The position numbers were made by a program, and so were the translations under genes. From assembly GCF_021462225.1 (NCBI RefSeq), contig NC_061800.1, positions 14,616,749 to 14,680,748 on the forward strand: a DNA stretch of 64,000 bases, written 5' to 3'. Under the pieces are notes generated by a model. That model made no database searches. It was not told the DNA's origin and saw only the letters and a list, made by a program, of their open reading frames with translations. Of the stretch, positions 34,293 through 45,950 are shown piece by piece. Position 1 is the first letter of the stretch, and every line of letters begins with the position of its first letter. The DNA comes from Girardinichthys multiradiatus. Lineage: Eukaryota; Chordata; Actinopteri; Cyprinodontiformes; Goodeidae.

Positions 34293-34846
34293 CCGGGGAT
34301 TGGGCCGCTGAGGTCTCCACCTTCATCCGCCGCCCAATCCTCTTTGCACCGGTCCCTCAAGGTTCCCCCTGCAGGTGGTGGACCCACTGGGGTATGGCCT
34401 CGTGTCTCTCGTTCGGGCTTGGCCCGGCCGGATCCCGCAAGGAGCAACCCGGCCACCAGGTATTACCCAGTTCCAGTTCCTACGTGCGGTTTCTCCTAGT
34501 GATGTCAAAATGAGGCTTTTTGAAGCATAGAATTATTTTTAACCATTGTGTCATAAAGTGGTTCACAACCTGAAGCTTCATTCAATTCCCAATTATCTCA
34601 TGAAAAAATTATAATTTTAAAACAATGTGAACTGTAGGGGATTACAGATGAAAAATAGCCATTAGGCAAATTCTGGCTTCTTTAACTTGAATTGTCATTT
34701 GTTTTAAGAAATTCCACTGTCCCATTTTAAATAAATAACAACAAAAAAATGTGATCGTCTTTCATATTTTCTTTGGGAGTGTGCTTGGTGCACTGCGTGT
34801 TTTTGGACATTGTGCTTGGTGTAATAAAGAGGGTGCTTGTGTTACT

Positions 34847-35080
34847 TCAGGTGTTTTTATTCAAGAAAAGTAATTTCTGCACAGTAGAAGGGCTCAAACT
34901 GTTCCGTTTTTTTGAGACAATTTCTCCAGCTTTGGAAAATACTCTTTCACAGGGAACAGAGGAGGCTGATGTGACAAGGAGCTGTTTGGCTGGGTGGTCT
35001 AGGTTTGGATACAGAGAAAGGCTGGGAGTACTTCACTATGAAGTCCACAAGAGCTTCATCAAGCTCTTGCTTCCTTGATG
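34847..35080 (-). pseudogene. hAT transposase 3' exon, internally deleted
   Basis: The exon starts after ttttttag and reads KQELDEALVDFIVKYSQPFS. After a frame change it gives VPCERVFSKAGEIVSKKRN...LFLNKNT and a stop. The second part is the conserved hAT dimerisation region. Several hundred residues that normally separate these two segments are absent. Confidence 0.75.
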
Positions 35081-35177
35081 CTAAAAAAATAAATAAAGAA
35101 AAGTAACTTCAATTTAACTTACAAACATTTAACTGTCATTCTTTTTAATTCTGCATGTATATCTATGTTATGCTGAC

Positions 35178-35286
35178 CTTGATTGGTGGCACGAGGCCGA
35201 GTGTTCTCGTGTTTGACTCTATAATGCCTCAGCATTAATGACATATTATTATACGTCAGTAGCTGCGGGCAAAGCAAACACTGCAC
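35178..35286 (-). pseudogene. hAT transposase exon 2 (BED zinc finger)
   Basis: The exon begins after ttttacag and reads VQCLLCPQLL...LRHYRVKHENT, giving the C-x2-C...H-x4-H ligands of a BED-type finger. It ends before GTCAGC. BED fingers bind the transposon ends. Confidence 0.78.
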
Positions 35287-35406
35287 CTGTAAAACCAAGA
35301 TAACAACCAGTTACTGCACCTCTTGCATAACGTGATACCATAACTATAACACTACTGCATAGTATAGGCTATAGGCTTTCTAATAAACACTTTGAACATA
35401 CCTTAC

Positions 35407-35472
35407 CTTATTAGGTGGCACCAAATCAAAATATTCCCACATTTGGGAACGCTTCCTAGATAGTTGCTCCAT
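35407..35472 (-). pseudogene. hAT transposase exon 1 end (BED start)
   Basis: Reads ...RKRSQMWEYFDLVPPNK and stops at a GTAAGG donor (35401-35406). W-x-[FY]F is the typical start of a BED finger. The frame continues upstream, but its true start is unclear. Confidence 0.7.
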
Positions 35473-35779
35473 GACAGAATAATCCACCAAAACTCCAAAT
35501 ACGAGAGCTGTTCGTAACGTATAATATGTGTAGAACGGGGATGTGAACTGACGCTTGAGCCATCTTAAATACACTGAATCGCACCAAATGTTTGAAACTC
35601 CGCCAGTCAACTCGAAGCAGTCAGCTGACTCGGTCTGAATGAAGCAGTAAAGTAGTTCACAGGTCATCGGGGACGTCACATGTAGCAAGCTCCGGCCCAC
35701 TGCTTCACCACACCTACCCTGTCGAGTTTGAAACGTGCTTTGAAGCCTCGGTGTTAGGGGTAAGATCACTAGTTTCTCC

Positions 35780-36210
35780 TGTGAACTTACTTCCGCCATT
35801 ACAAGGACCTCCGTTGTTACCTGGATCACATTCCCATGACTGGCTTCCGTTCCGCTGACCAACCTATCCATCTTCAACCTCGTCTTCTGCACTACCTGTT
35901 TGCCCAGCACCACTGCAGTCTTCATTACCCTCTGGATTTCATCAGCGCTGTGGAACAAACATCCATTCACCGAACTCCCCGCTGTTAACAACCCCATCGA
36001 CCACTCACCTTCCCCCTAGCGGACCATCACACATCATCTAGTAAGCTCCTTTCTTCTCCCCTTCTCTGATCTCTGGATTCCCCTTATCACCAGTGTCTCT
36101 CTTTCAGAACTGGCTCTCCACGTTGCTGTTTTTTCCCCGGACCAGACTCTCTGTTGCACATTACCCATTGTATTCAATAAATATCATTTAACGGATTCTG
36201 ATTCTCCTGA
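35780..36210 (-). other. Unidentified fragment, possibly LINE ORF1-like
   Basis: A minus-strand frame (about 35780-35997) reads MGLLTAGSSVNGCLFHSADE onward. It vaguely recalls the first ORF of fish Tx1/L1-type LINEs, but the match is weak. Part of it could be the 5' end of the Rex3 copy. On the + strand, 'ttcaataaatatcatttaac' near 36173 looks like an element end. Confidence 0.25.
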
Positions 36211-36538
36211 AAGTTTTTTCTGCATGTTGGTCAGAAGCCTTAACAAAATGATGACAATTATGGAATTGAAGCAAAAAGCATTTTTAATGAAAAGTTTTTG
36301 TTTAAATTCAATAAAAAAAATGAAAATCTCATCCTAAAGAATTCAGAAAAGTGTCCACCTGCATCAACCCCTTATGCTGGTAGGCTAAATTTATACCATT
36401 GTTGAATTTAGGAGCGGGCCATACTAAATCACTCTGGAGACCACAAATGGCATGTGAGCCTCACTTTGGACACCACTGCTGTTGGCTGTATATGGCTATT
36501 ACAGAGATTTTTGTCTGTCTTGTTTACTTGGATATTAA

Positions 36539-36558
36539 CTTTTTTTTTTTTTTTTTTT
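36539..36558 (+). repeat. Poly(T) run
   Basis: About 20 T directly before the L1-like coding fragment. Confidence 0.9.
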
Positions 36559-36559
36559 C

Positions 36560-37411
36560 AGATTGCAAAAAAAAATAATATGATAAACTTTCCAGATTGG
36601 AGGAGTAAAGGAATTGAATTCCTGGAAAATATATTTGAAGGAATTCAGTTCATCCAATTTAACAGATTAACTATACAATATGGGATGGACAAGAATAAAT
36701 TTTTAGAATATCAACAAATTAAATCTATAATAAAAAATAAATATAGGCTTACAAACATTGGGTTACAAATACCATCAAGTGTACTAGAGTTCCTAAAACT
36801 CAACCCCCCCAAATTAAAGTTTAAGATATACAGGACACTGTCTAATACAGATAAATCACTTTCCCTTTCTATTACGAAATGGGAGATGGACTTATCAGTT
36901 AACTTTGACCAAACATTTTGGTCTCAGATATGTTCCAGAACTTTTAAAATGACTAGTAACACCAGTTTACAATTAATACAATATAAAATCCTTCATAGAG
37001 TATACTATACAGGTCAACGTATGTTCAGGATGGGTTTTGCACCGTGTAATACTTGCTGACACTGCACAGGCAATATACCTGACAATTACATCCACGCACT
37101 ATGGTTATATAGACCTGTTCAGAGGTTGTGGCGCATGATATGTGAAGACTTATCAAAGTGCACACAAGTTGCCCCTTCAGTTTGCTTGTTGGGCAACTTA
37201 GATGATGTCACCATAGAGACAAATTCAGTCCACATGGTTTGCACTACCTTATGTATCACTAAGAAAACTATCCTCATGAATATTGGAAAAAAATATTGGA
37301 AAAATAAAAACCTTCTTAATATTAACCAGTACAGAAACCTTCTGTTGGGTTATATAAGTCTTGAGACGGCCTCTGCCTTCACATCAGATCAATCGCTCTG
37401 GGCTCCTTTAA
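36560..37411 (+). pseudogene. L1-like LINE ORF2 C-terminal fragment
   Basis: Two consecutive + frames (to 37059, then 37126-37497) carry the end of an L1-type ORF2. Landmarks are FLEYQQIKSII, a W-x3-IC segment (FWSQICSRTFK), LIQYKILHRVYYTGQRMFRM, a broken C-x2-C...H segment (CNTC, then stop, then HALWLYRP on a shifted frame), RLWRMICEDL, and the KKTILMNIGKKYW...LLLGYISLETASA end. This region follows the reverse transcriptase in L1 proteins and includes the Cys/His motif. The RT itself is absent (5' truncation), and a stop near 37057 plus a frameshift inactivate what remains. Confidence 0.78.
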
Positions 37412-40400
37412 TTGGCTCCATCACCAGGGGCACCAGTGGCTTCGTCCTGTGGGGCATTGTGGCGGTTGCCAGGGGGTGTCTGGGTTTGGGACATTAGGGG
37501 CATGCCTGGGCTGGGGTCGCTGGGGGGTCTGGCGTCGGGGGCTGTGGCCCCAACCGGGGTGGGGCTTTGGTGGATCTCAGGGGTGGCATCTAGTGGCTGC
37601 ATGCGATGCTTTTGGGGAGCCTGTGCTGGTGGACATAGGTTACTGGCGTGGTGGCCGGGCTGCTCCTCGGCGGGTGTGGGATGGACTTGGGGACTCTGGG
37701 TTCCTGGGGTGTGTAGCCCCAGGCTGGGGTCTTGGCTGGGCCGGGATGGCTTGGGTGCGGGTGGGTATGTCACCGGGGTTTTGGGCCGACACATGCTCTG
37801 GCACTTGGCACCGGCCTGGGGGCCTTCAGTGCATCGGTGGTTGTAGAGGCCTCCTAAACTGGTGAGTAGGTACCATCTCATTGCAGGTGCTCTCTCCTTC
37901 AAGGAGTGCACTCTGTTGGTGGATCTGTGGGAGGGGGTGGGGTGGAGTCAACCTGGGTGTCTAATGTCTTATATGTTCTGAGTTTTTCAAATGTTGGAGT
38001 GGGTGGAGGTTTTCTTTTGGGGTGGAGGTGGGTGGTTGGTCTTGGGTGGGGATGGGCATCGTTTGGGCCTGGGTGGTTTCAGTTCGGATTCAGGTTCCTT
38101 GTCTGGGGTCTGGTTCCTGACGCCGATCCCAGTTCTGTCTGGAGGAGGGGGGTTGGAGGGGTCTGCATGGTTAGGGTGGGCGGGCTGGCCGGAATCGATC
38201 TCAGTGTGGACTGGTCTCGGCTTCTTGGTGAGTTTTAGTTTTGTCTCTGTGAGCTCTCTGCCTTTTGTGGGCTTTGGTGTGGCTGCTTCTGGCAGGGGTA
38301 TGGGGGTTGGGCATATTCTTGGACCTGGATGCTTTGGGTCTTCTTCTCACGGGGGTGCACTTTCGCAGGGGGCTTTGTTTTTGGAGGGCTGGTGGGGGCG
38401 CATTTGCATGACGTGGGCTTTGTGCAAGGCTTTTGCTTTGGGTGGTCATTGCTGTGTTCTGTCCTCTGCTGTTTGGCATGCTGTGGTGTTGGGGTGGTGG
38501 ACTTGTGCATGGGTGCTCTGGCCTCCGCTTTTGCTTTGGGTGGTCATTGCTGCATTCTGTCCTCTGCTATTTGGCATGCTGTGGTGTTGGGGCGGTGGAC
38601 TTGTGCATGGGTGCTCTGGCCTCCGTGTGTGGGTGCTGCAGGGCAGGCATCGCTGGGCTCAACGGTTGCATCGGGCTTCTCGACAATATACTTAGGTGGG
38701 GTTTGCTTGTCTGCTGGGTGGTTCCTGGTGGGTGGTGTGTGCATGGGTTTGGTGGTCTTCACCGTGCCCCTACCAATGTATGGAAGGATGTGTGAAGTTG
38801 CTGTGGCGTTGGCTCGGGGGGAACCGCAGCTTGGCTTGGCTGTGTCGTTTTTGCTTGGCTGGCATGGATGTTGGTGGTTCTGCATCTCGGGGGGGAGTGC
38901 AGCCTCTTTGCTGTGCGAGCTGTGGCCTTTCTGTGCTGCCCTTCAGCTTGCTGGGCTGGCGTCTTTCCCTTGGGCACGGTGGTGGGCGGGGTGGTGTATC
39001 GTGGGGTCTGCTTGACTACTTGGCTGGCCCTGGGGATCTCGGTTCTTTTGTCTATGGGGCATGTATGTGCCTATGGGATCTGGGGGTGTTTGTCCCGGTT
39101 TTCGTTCAGTTCTCGGGGCCTGGTCCCTGTCCCAAGCCTTTTGCCCGATGGATGTGCCCACGCTTCTGTCCTTTGTTGGAACTTGGCAAACAGGGGTGCC
39201 TATTGGGGTCAGCCGGGGAGCTGGCTCCCTGGGAGAGCATTTTGCCCCCCAGTCCTTCCCTCCCTATCCCCGGACACCTCCCTCCGCCCACGCCTTCACA
39301 CTACCACTCATGTAGGGCCTTGGGGTGCGGGTGCGTCATTGGAATGCCGCAAGGGTTTTCCATCTCTGCCGTCCCATGGCAGCCTGTGCCCCAATTTTAC
39401 TGTACAACTTAGACACTCATTTATAAAATTTTCATGGCATTCACATGTAGGGCTTTGGGTGTGAACGTGGTCAATGGCATCGAGATGGAGGGTATTTTTA
39501 TACCCTAACCTCTGGTGCCTGCGCTCACAGACCCTCTTTCCCACCTGTTTTTCTTTTTAAATGCACACTATAACAACACATATCAACACCACATTTGAGC
39601 GGGCGGAGGTAGGCTGGGGGTCTTTTCACACGGGTCGGGATCTGGGCTGGCTTTTCGGCCCTCTCGGAATCGTTTGGATTGCCTTGGATCTCTGTCCCTG
39701 GCTTCGATGCCTGGTCCGTCGGTTGAGGGGGTGCCGGGCTCCGGCGAGGGGGGCTTGGTCAGGCAGTGTGCAATGTTGATTGAGATGTGGCTTCGCTTAG
39801 GTGGAGGGGCTGGCCGGCCTGCTCAGTGTGGCGGGGTGTGCCGTGCGGGAAGGTGGGTGGCCAGCATCCTGGGGCACCTCCAGGATTTAGGTGTGGGGTT
39901 GGCGGGGTGACCGGTCCTTGGCGTGCTGTGGTGGCCTTCCTCCAATGCTTCCTTCTGCTGCTCTTGCCCCTGGCTGGGCGCAGGGCTACGGATGGCGGTC
40001 GGGTGGGTGTAGCGGCGGAGCATGTCTTGTGCCTGCACTCGGGTGTCTGGTGTGATGTGCTTGGCCTAGAGCGGTTGGCCTGCTCGGCCCGGTTACCTGG
40101 CTGGTGCATGTTTCCCTCTCACGGACTGATGGGCTGGGCTGCTGGCGCTGGCTGAATGGTTGGACGGGCTTGGCGGTGTGCTGCTCATCTGGCGTTTGTG
40201 TCCGGGGGGGATTGAGGCGACGGGCTAGAGGGTGGCGTGGGGTGCTGCAGCGTGTGGGGTGGGGTGGTTGTGTCCTCTTCTTGGACATGGGTTTACCGGC
40301 ATCTGGATTGGCTGAGCGGTAATGGTAAGTGATGTGGTGTGTCTGTGTGGTTGCGGGGGCGTGGTTGGGGATGGCAGCCCCAAGTGCTTGCAGCTGGCCG

Positions 40401-41790
40401 GGGACCTCTTGCCAGGTGAGTTAGTCCCATTTTGGTGTGGGGTCAGGGGTTCCGTTGTGAACTCGGTGCTCGACAATGTCTGCCCTGTTGCGCCTGTGGA
40501 CGGGGGCCAGGGTGGCGTTGCTTGGGGTTCATTGCCTTGCCTTCATGGCCTGCTGTTTGGTGGGGGCGGGTCGCGGCGGGGTTGCTTGGAACGGGGCTGT
40601 GTTTGGAGCTTGCGCTGTGTGGGTGTTGCTTCATCAGCTTTTAAAAGATGAGGCTCACCTGTGGGGGTATGCCCATGTGCTGTGGTGGGGGATTCATGGC
40701 GTTTGGGTTTGATATCTGTGTCCTGGTTGGGGGTGGCCCTGTGGGGAGATTCATGTCGGGGTTCACTGGGGGTGGGGGGCTCATGGCATTGGGATCGAAA
40801 TTCATTGGGGGGTTGGGACTATTTTATTCTGTGGCAGCTGTGGTTGGCAGTCTGGTTTGGACCATGTAGACCCCATTTTTGTACTTGGCCCCCTCTCCGG
40901 ATGAGGATGGGAGCCATTGGGGATGGGGATTGGGGCAGGAGGGCGGTGTCCTGTATCCATCCCTGGAGGGAAGGGGAACACCTCCTGGGTCTGGGGGCTG
41001 GTTGCCCCTATGGGGAATGGCACCTGGACCTGGGAGTATGTATGGGGAGTGTGCGTGAGTGTACGAGATCCATTGTTGTTTGTCTTTACGTTGGGTGCGT
41101 GGGTGTGAGTGTTTTTATGTGTACGCATAAGGGTGGGAATGTGTCATTGTAATTGTGTGTACCTGTTGTGTGCCCTTGTTGTCTCAAGTTGGGTCTTGGA
41201 CGGCTCCCTCTCCTAGATCAGTTTAGACCCCCCGTCAAATGAGGGGCCTATTCCCTCCCCGCCACAATGCCTGCCAGTGGTTGGTGTCTCTGCCCGCCAG
41301 TGTACTTGTGGTTCTCGTTATCCGGGGCTGGCTGCTTTGGTGCGTGCTGGCTCACTCCCGGTGGCTGCTTGCCAGGGCAGGTCTCTGTCGGGCCTCTGCT
41401 TGGGAAGTGATATGTCCTGGAGTCTCGGGGTCTCCGGGTCCATGGCTGGATCTGCTCGGGCGTAGACAGCTGCTGGTGAGGCCTGTGGGCTCGTAGCTGC
41501 AGCTCCCTGGGACTTCTGCATTGTGGCTGCTGGGTGGTTCCCCTGGGACTCTCCCCTGCTCTTCTCTGGGGGTTGCGGTAGTCCCAGCGGTGGCTCTCCT
41601 CGGGTTTCTGGGCTCTGGGGGCCTTTGGATGTCTGTGGCTCGGATCTTCTCCGTATCTGTCCCGGGTCCAGGGGGGCAGGGGGTCTCATCGTCATCCTGA
41701 TTCTCACTCTCATCCTCATCAGTCTCATATTCAGCTCATTGTCTTCATTAATTCTGATTAAACTTAAGTTCGTTATACTGGGAATGTGAT
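37412..41790 (+). mobile_element. G/T-rich long 3' tail of the L1-like element, copy 2
   Basis: The G/T-rich sequence starts immediately at the end of the ORF2 frame and runs about 4.4 kb, finishing in C/T-rich TCATCC-type repeats (41686-41735) before AT-rich DNA resumes. The position fits a 3' UTR. The + strand has very many runs of three or more G (for example 38011-38050), so quadruplexes are plausible in DNA or RNA. An interval near 39400-39600 is less G-rich. Long overlapping ORFs on both strands have low-complexity G/W/V/C or P/T/H/Q composition and are not genes. Part of the tract (38587-41560) recurs as copy 1. Confidence 0.6.
38430..38625 (+). repeat. 98-bp tandem duplication inside the G/T-rich tail
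   Basis: Units 38430-38527 and 38528-38625 begin with cttttgctttgggtggtcat and end with ggcctccg, with only a few differences. Copy 1 starts close to the end of the second unit. Confidence 0.9.
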
Positions 41791-44185
41791 TTCTACCCTT
41801 TCCTCCTTAATGTGGTGTGGTAGCTGAAAATTATTCTGTTAATGGAGAAACGTGTGGAAATTGTAAGCAAATAACACATGAAAGGTTCACTGTAATATTA
41901 GATTTTTGACCTGCAGTGTTACAGTGTTTGTTCAAAACTATGATGAATGTTGTGGATTCAGACATATATACCTAAGCACAAAACCAAAATGTCACACTGC
42001 CATGGTGAAACCATAACAGTTCACTGTGGTCTCAAGGCAATATATGCAATTCTTCATAATGATGCATCATTGCCTCAGGAAACCAGTTGTGCTTTAAATA
42101 GTTATTATTTAATTAGCAAATAAATTGCATTACACTACAAAATACTGTATTATCCACCTATATATATGTTCTCTAGATCAGGAATTGTGAAATTGTCTTC
42201 TCGGTAGATATTTATGTTGAAAAGATATTTATGTTGAAAAAGCTTGTGAAAAGTCATGTGACAATCTGAACCAGTGTTATAGGTACCTTATGTTCTTCCC
42301 TCTTTGGCACATTAAGAAAATATGGAAATATTAGCTTGTGGCCATTGTGGAGATGAAATAGGCCAAAAATGGGTTTGCTCTGTAAGGGCTACATGGCACC
42401 ATAGTACATGAGCACCTCTTCCGATCAGCAAAGCAGCTCTTTTTGAAGCTAAAAGAGGATGAAACTGAAGGAGAAGTTGAGATGCTCTCCTTCAAATTCC
42501 TTGTAAGAAGCCAAGATGGAATCTGGGTGCCACCAGTTAACCCCAGCTGACAGATAGAGATGAGAGGGAGGGAGTGAGCAGGCAGTGATGGAGGGCCCTC
42601 CCTTCATTCTAATAAAACAGAAAGGGGCCAACAAACCATGTTAAATCACCCTGGATGCCTGCATCTCACATGGAGATGAGCCCTCACATTTGGCCATCAG
42701 AGCCACAACTGCAGCAAGGAGCAGGGGGCCTGTTTCCAAGAAGCTCGTTTGACATACATTTGGGTTTATGGTAGTTGTGCAATGGAGAGCTTGAGCTAGC
42801 CATTTGCGTTTTATTCAATCTACTTAACTAGCTGACAGAGGTTTTAAAGGCTGCCAGCCATACTGAGTGAAGGCACTATTGATGATTTTGCTGTAAATGA
42901 AACTGCTGATGACACAGAAATATAGTCAGGGGCACCTCATGTGGGACTGTGAAGCATGGCAACATAACCTTACAGCAGCTTAAGGAATCAAGCAGAAAGC
43001 GACCTGGCCGTGGATTCCTGAATGAGGACTGAAAGACTGCAGTTCCCAATAGACATACAGTTTTTATTTCAGTAAGATTTTATCTGATTTATTTCGGATG
43101 AACTGTGGTGAACAAAATTACATCACTTTTCAGCATAGTACAGTCAAACGGGCGTGTCTAGGATCCTGAAGGCAGTTGTATATAAGTTATAGATTGGGGT
43201 TATGAATGTTGTTTAAATGATGTGTACAATTATTTTATTTGGATATTGTGTTATTACTAGTCACAGTAAAGAATCACAAAAACTTATTTTATGACTAATA
43301 AAAAAGTAGAATTTGTTATATTTAATCATAACTTTTGTGTTATTTTTGAAAATGCATCAAATGCTGAGTATGCTCACTTGGGTTTTCCTTATATGTGATC
43401 CTCTATTAATCTATTTAAAGTTCCTCTTTAGATCTCATAGCTCCATCAAAACTCTGCAGTCTTTACATTCCTCCTTTCTGCCATTGTAACACAAATAAAG
43501 TTTTCAAGTAGTCAACTTCTATCATGTTTTTTTCAGCTCTCCTAACTAAATGAATTAACTAAATTAAGTAAATGAATGAATGATTAACTAAGTAAAGATT
43601 GATATGTATTATGTCCTCTTTTACGTTTTTAGTTTTTGTTTCTCCACTTTCTGCCCTACTTCTTTCTACAGGACACACTTATCTCTGTTGTCATAGTTCA
43701 GGTAAAATAAATTAATTCAATTTATTTTATTATTTTCTCAACAAATTGCACTTTACAAGACAGATACTTCCAATGTAGGACAAGGACTGGATACAACAAA
43801 AGCAGCTAAAGACCAAAAGAAAACTCTGTAAGATCTTCAGTTCAAAAACCTGTAGAAACCCCTTGGTGCTTAGGAGATGAGCAATGGATTCAAATCTTCC
43901 CAGTTTTCATAAATGATGAAACAAACATTTCAGACCACCTGAGTAGGTCAACAAATCAAATTCATCCAATTTGATTCTGTGGAGGAGGCAGGTCAGCTCT
44001 GCTGTTACCGCAGGAAAAGGAGAAAACATTTTGCTCTCCAGTCCCAGCTACACGTTAAAGAAAAAATCTCCAATAATTATTGTGCTACAAGAGAGCTGAG
44101 ACACAGCCTAAAGTGTTGCTGCTATAGTGCCATGTGACCCCAAATTACCTTTTTTTTTTTGTTAAATAAAAGAGTCCACAGTGAC
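41791..44185. other. Intergenic, nothing firm
   Basis: AT-rich. There is a small 17-bp direct repeat (42206-42222, 42223-42239). No coding sequence is recognised. Confidence 0.5.
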
Positions 44186-44189
44186 AGGT

Positions 44190-44792
44190 TTAGTGTTGAT
44201 GGACTTATTGCCTGTCGCCCTGACCTCTGTGGTAATGAAGTCCTTTGAGCCCCTTGTGTTGACCCACCAGGCTGCAGTGTATCATTCGCTCTGCAAAGAC
44301 AGTGATTGGCTGCAATCTTCCTTCTCTTCAGGAGCTGCATACATTCAGGACTCGGAGGCGAGCAGGAAAGATTACAACTGACCCCTCCCACCCTGGACAC
44401 AAACTCCTTTGGCATGAGGCTGCAGCTTATCAGGACCAAAACCTCTCGCCACAAAATCAGCTTATTCCCATTTGCAGCTAGCCTCATTAACAAGGCCTGG
44501 GTCCCCCAACCCCACTGACACTTTCCCTTTGCAAATAATATGAATATCTCAGCACAGTTAAATACAATTTAATTTCATTTTATATTGTTGTGTTAGGGTT
44601 TGAAAACTTATGTATTGTTTATCACTCATGTCTGCTCTAAGTGCTTTTCCCTCCCACATGCCACAGAAAGGGAGATGGGGGAGAGGAATGAGTTATGCTT
44701 TTATCAGCAACATCTAGAGGCTGCTCGTACCAAGTCCCCACTCCCTCTCTGTTTAAAATCAAGACACATGAACCCTAACCTTTCTGACCCCA

Positions 44793-44823
<31 letters not shown>

Positions 44824-45205
44824 CCTGAATGTTTGTTGAACTGTATGTGAACCAGCATGTATAAATAAAGAGAGAGGGTGCCAAAACTTTGTAGATTTGC
44901 ATTGCAGAATGTGAGCTACCTCTTGCGCAAGAAGAACAGAGACCCTGTGTCATACTTCTTTCCTCTGAGTTTGACTAATTAACACCTAACATGTTGTTAT
45001 TGTATATTTTTAATATTTGCCACGGTGCTCTATTTTTTTCATAACATTCCTACACAACTTGTTTCTGTTTTTAACTACATATTAATGTATTTATGTCAAC
45101 TGTATGTTTTATGTGTAGCACTTTTCCACCAAAGCAAATTCCTTGTACAGGTGAAACCTTACTTGGCAATAATGTCTTTTCTGATTCTAATTCTGTGACT
45201 GACAA
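44190..45205 (+). mobile_element. LINE (jockey superfamily) with internal deletion
   Basis: The text at 44205-44260 encodes RPVALTSVVMKSFEPLVL, a finger/palm phrase of jockey-type reverse transcriptases. It is followed after a short gap by the extreme C-terminal region (about 44320-44500, phrases of the RTxRHKxSxFPxA type in shifted frames), so most of the polymerase is missing. The 3' end 'aaattccttgtacaggtgaa ... ggcaataatgtcttttctga' near 45137-45190 is a typical fish LINE terminus. Confidence 0.6.
44791..44823 (+). repeat. (CA)n microsatellite
   Basis: CA dinucleotide repeat within the LINE fragment region. Confidence 0.95.
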
Positions 45206-45659
45206 ATAAAAATGGTGAAAACCAAACAAATCTGCCTGTTTCTGAGTAAACACATATAACTCCATTTATATTGTATTTTATTAGATATAATTTTCTTTAT
45301 TTCTTCTTGAGATCCTGGCAGGGGTGCTGCCAGCCATTTGGGTGCCCTAAGTGCAATTGCTGGACGGAGCACTGGTGCTAGGGCTATTCATAAAACATCC
45401 TGCATCTTATGACACCTATGCAGTCAAACTATGAAAGAATCTGACATTATGCTTTATATTTTTGCTCATTTGACATCCTCTTGGATTTATAGTCAGTAGG
45501 TTTCACATTTTCTCATAGTACAACCCCAAAGTTGTATTTATTGAGGATTTATTTGACACATTCATTTAAAATAATACATGGTCTTCAATTTTCTTTTTAT
45601 ACATAAATAAATCAATAATGTGGCATCAGTTATGCTGATACCACTAAATTGAATCCTTT
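45206..45659. other. AT-rich spacer
   Basis: No recognisable feature. Confidence 0.5.
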
Positions 45660-45950
45660 GCAAATAACTGACTTCAAGTGATCTGGTCAGATGAGACCAA
45701 TTTTTTTTTTTATTTGGTCTTCATGCAAAACAATATGTATGTTGGAAAGCTGACACTGCACATATCCCTGAACACACCATCACTACAGTGAAACATGGTG
45801 GAGGACGTATCATGCTATGGGGACTCTCCTCTACAGCATAGACGTCTGTGCTGGGCAGACTTGATGGGAACATGGATGGAGCTAAATACAGGAAAAGAAA
45901 ACTGTTAAAGGCTGCAATAGACATAAGACTGGGCACAGATTAGACAGAAT
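45660..45950 (+). mobile_element. Tc1/mariner relic
   Basis: 'gtgatctggtcagatgagac', 'acagtgaaacatggtggagg' and 'gctaaatacaggaaaag' are the SDE / PTVKHGGG / AKYR phrases of Tc1 transposases in order, with stops and a T-rich insertion. Confidence 0.75.

Larger units (their letters stand above)
31471..34496 (-). mobile_element. Rex3 retrotransposon (RTE clade), long inactive copy
   Basis: A non-LTR element of about 3 kb on the minus strand. In coding order it has an endonuclease domain, a linker, a reverse transcriptase and a C-terminal domain, then a 3' end with TCGTAC repeats (31474-31490). Rex3 identity is supported by exact matches to both commonly used Rex3 RT primer sites as I remember them (32376-32396 and 32813-32832, about 457 bp apart). 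The reading frame is broken in at least five places, including the region of the RT active site, so it is dead. A hAT derivative abuts its 5' end, and its own target duplication could not be found. Confidence 0.85.
34497..35771 (-). mobile_element. hAT-Ac-type deletion derivative (BED-finger transposon)
   Basis: The element is 1,275 bp. It begins with TAGTGATG and ends with the complement GATCACTA, and it is bounded by an exact 8-bp duplication. Subterminal 'gaggctt...aagca' text is shared by both ends. On the minus strand there is a BED-type zinc finger split by an intron, a short acidic/hydrophobic segment (LDEALVDFIVKYSQPFS) and a hAT C-terminal dimerisation segment. The RNase H-like catalytic core that should lie between the last two is missing, so the copy is non-autonomous. 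Confidence 0.85.
34489..35779. repeat. 8-bp target-site duplication of the hAT element
   Basis: GTTTCTCC occurs directly before the element (34489-34496) and directly after it (35772-35779). An exact 8-bp duplication is the hallmark of hAT insertion. Confidence 0.85.

Noticed and set aside
37408..41789. Long ORFs up to 238 codons in the G/T-rich tract
   Set aside because: Same compositional artefact. The tract follows an L1-like ORF2 and matches copy 1 as DNA with indels that break every frame.
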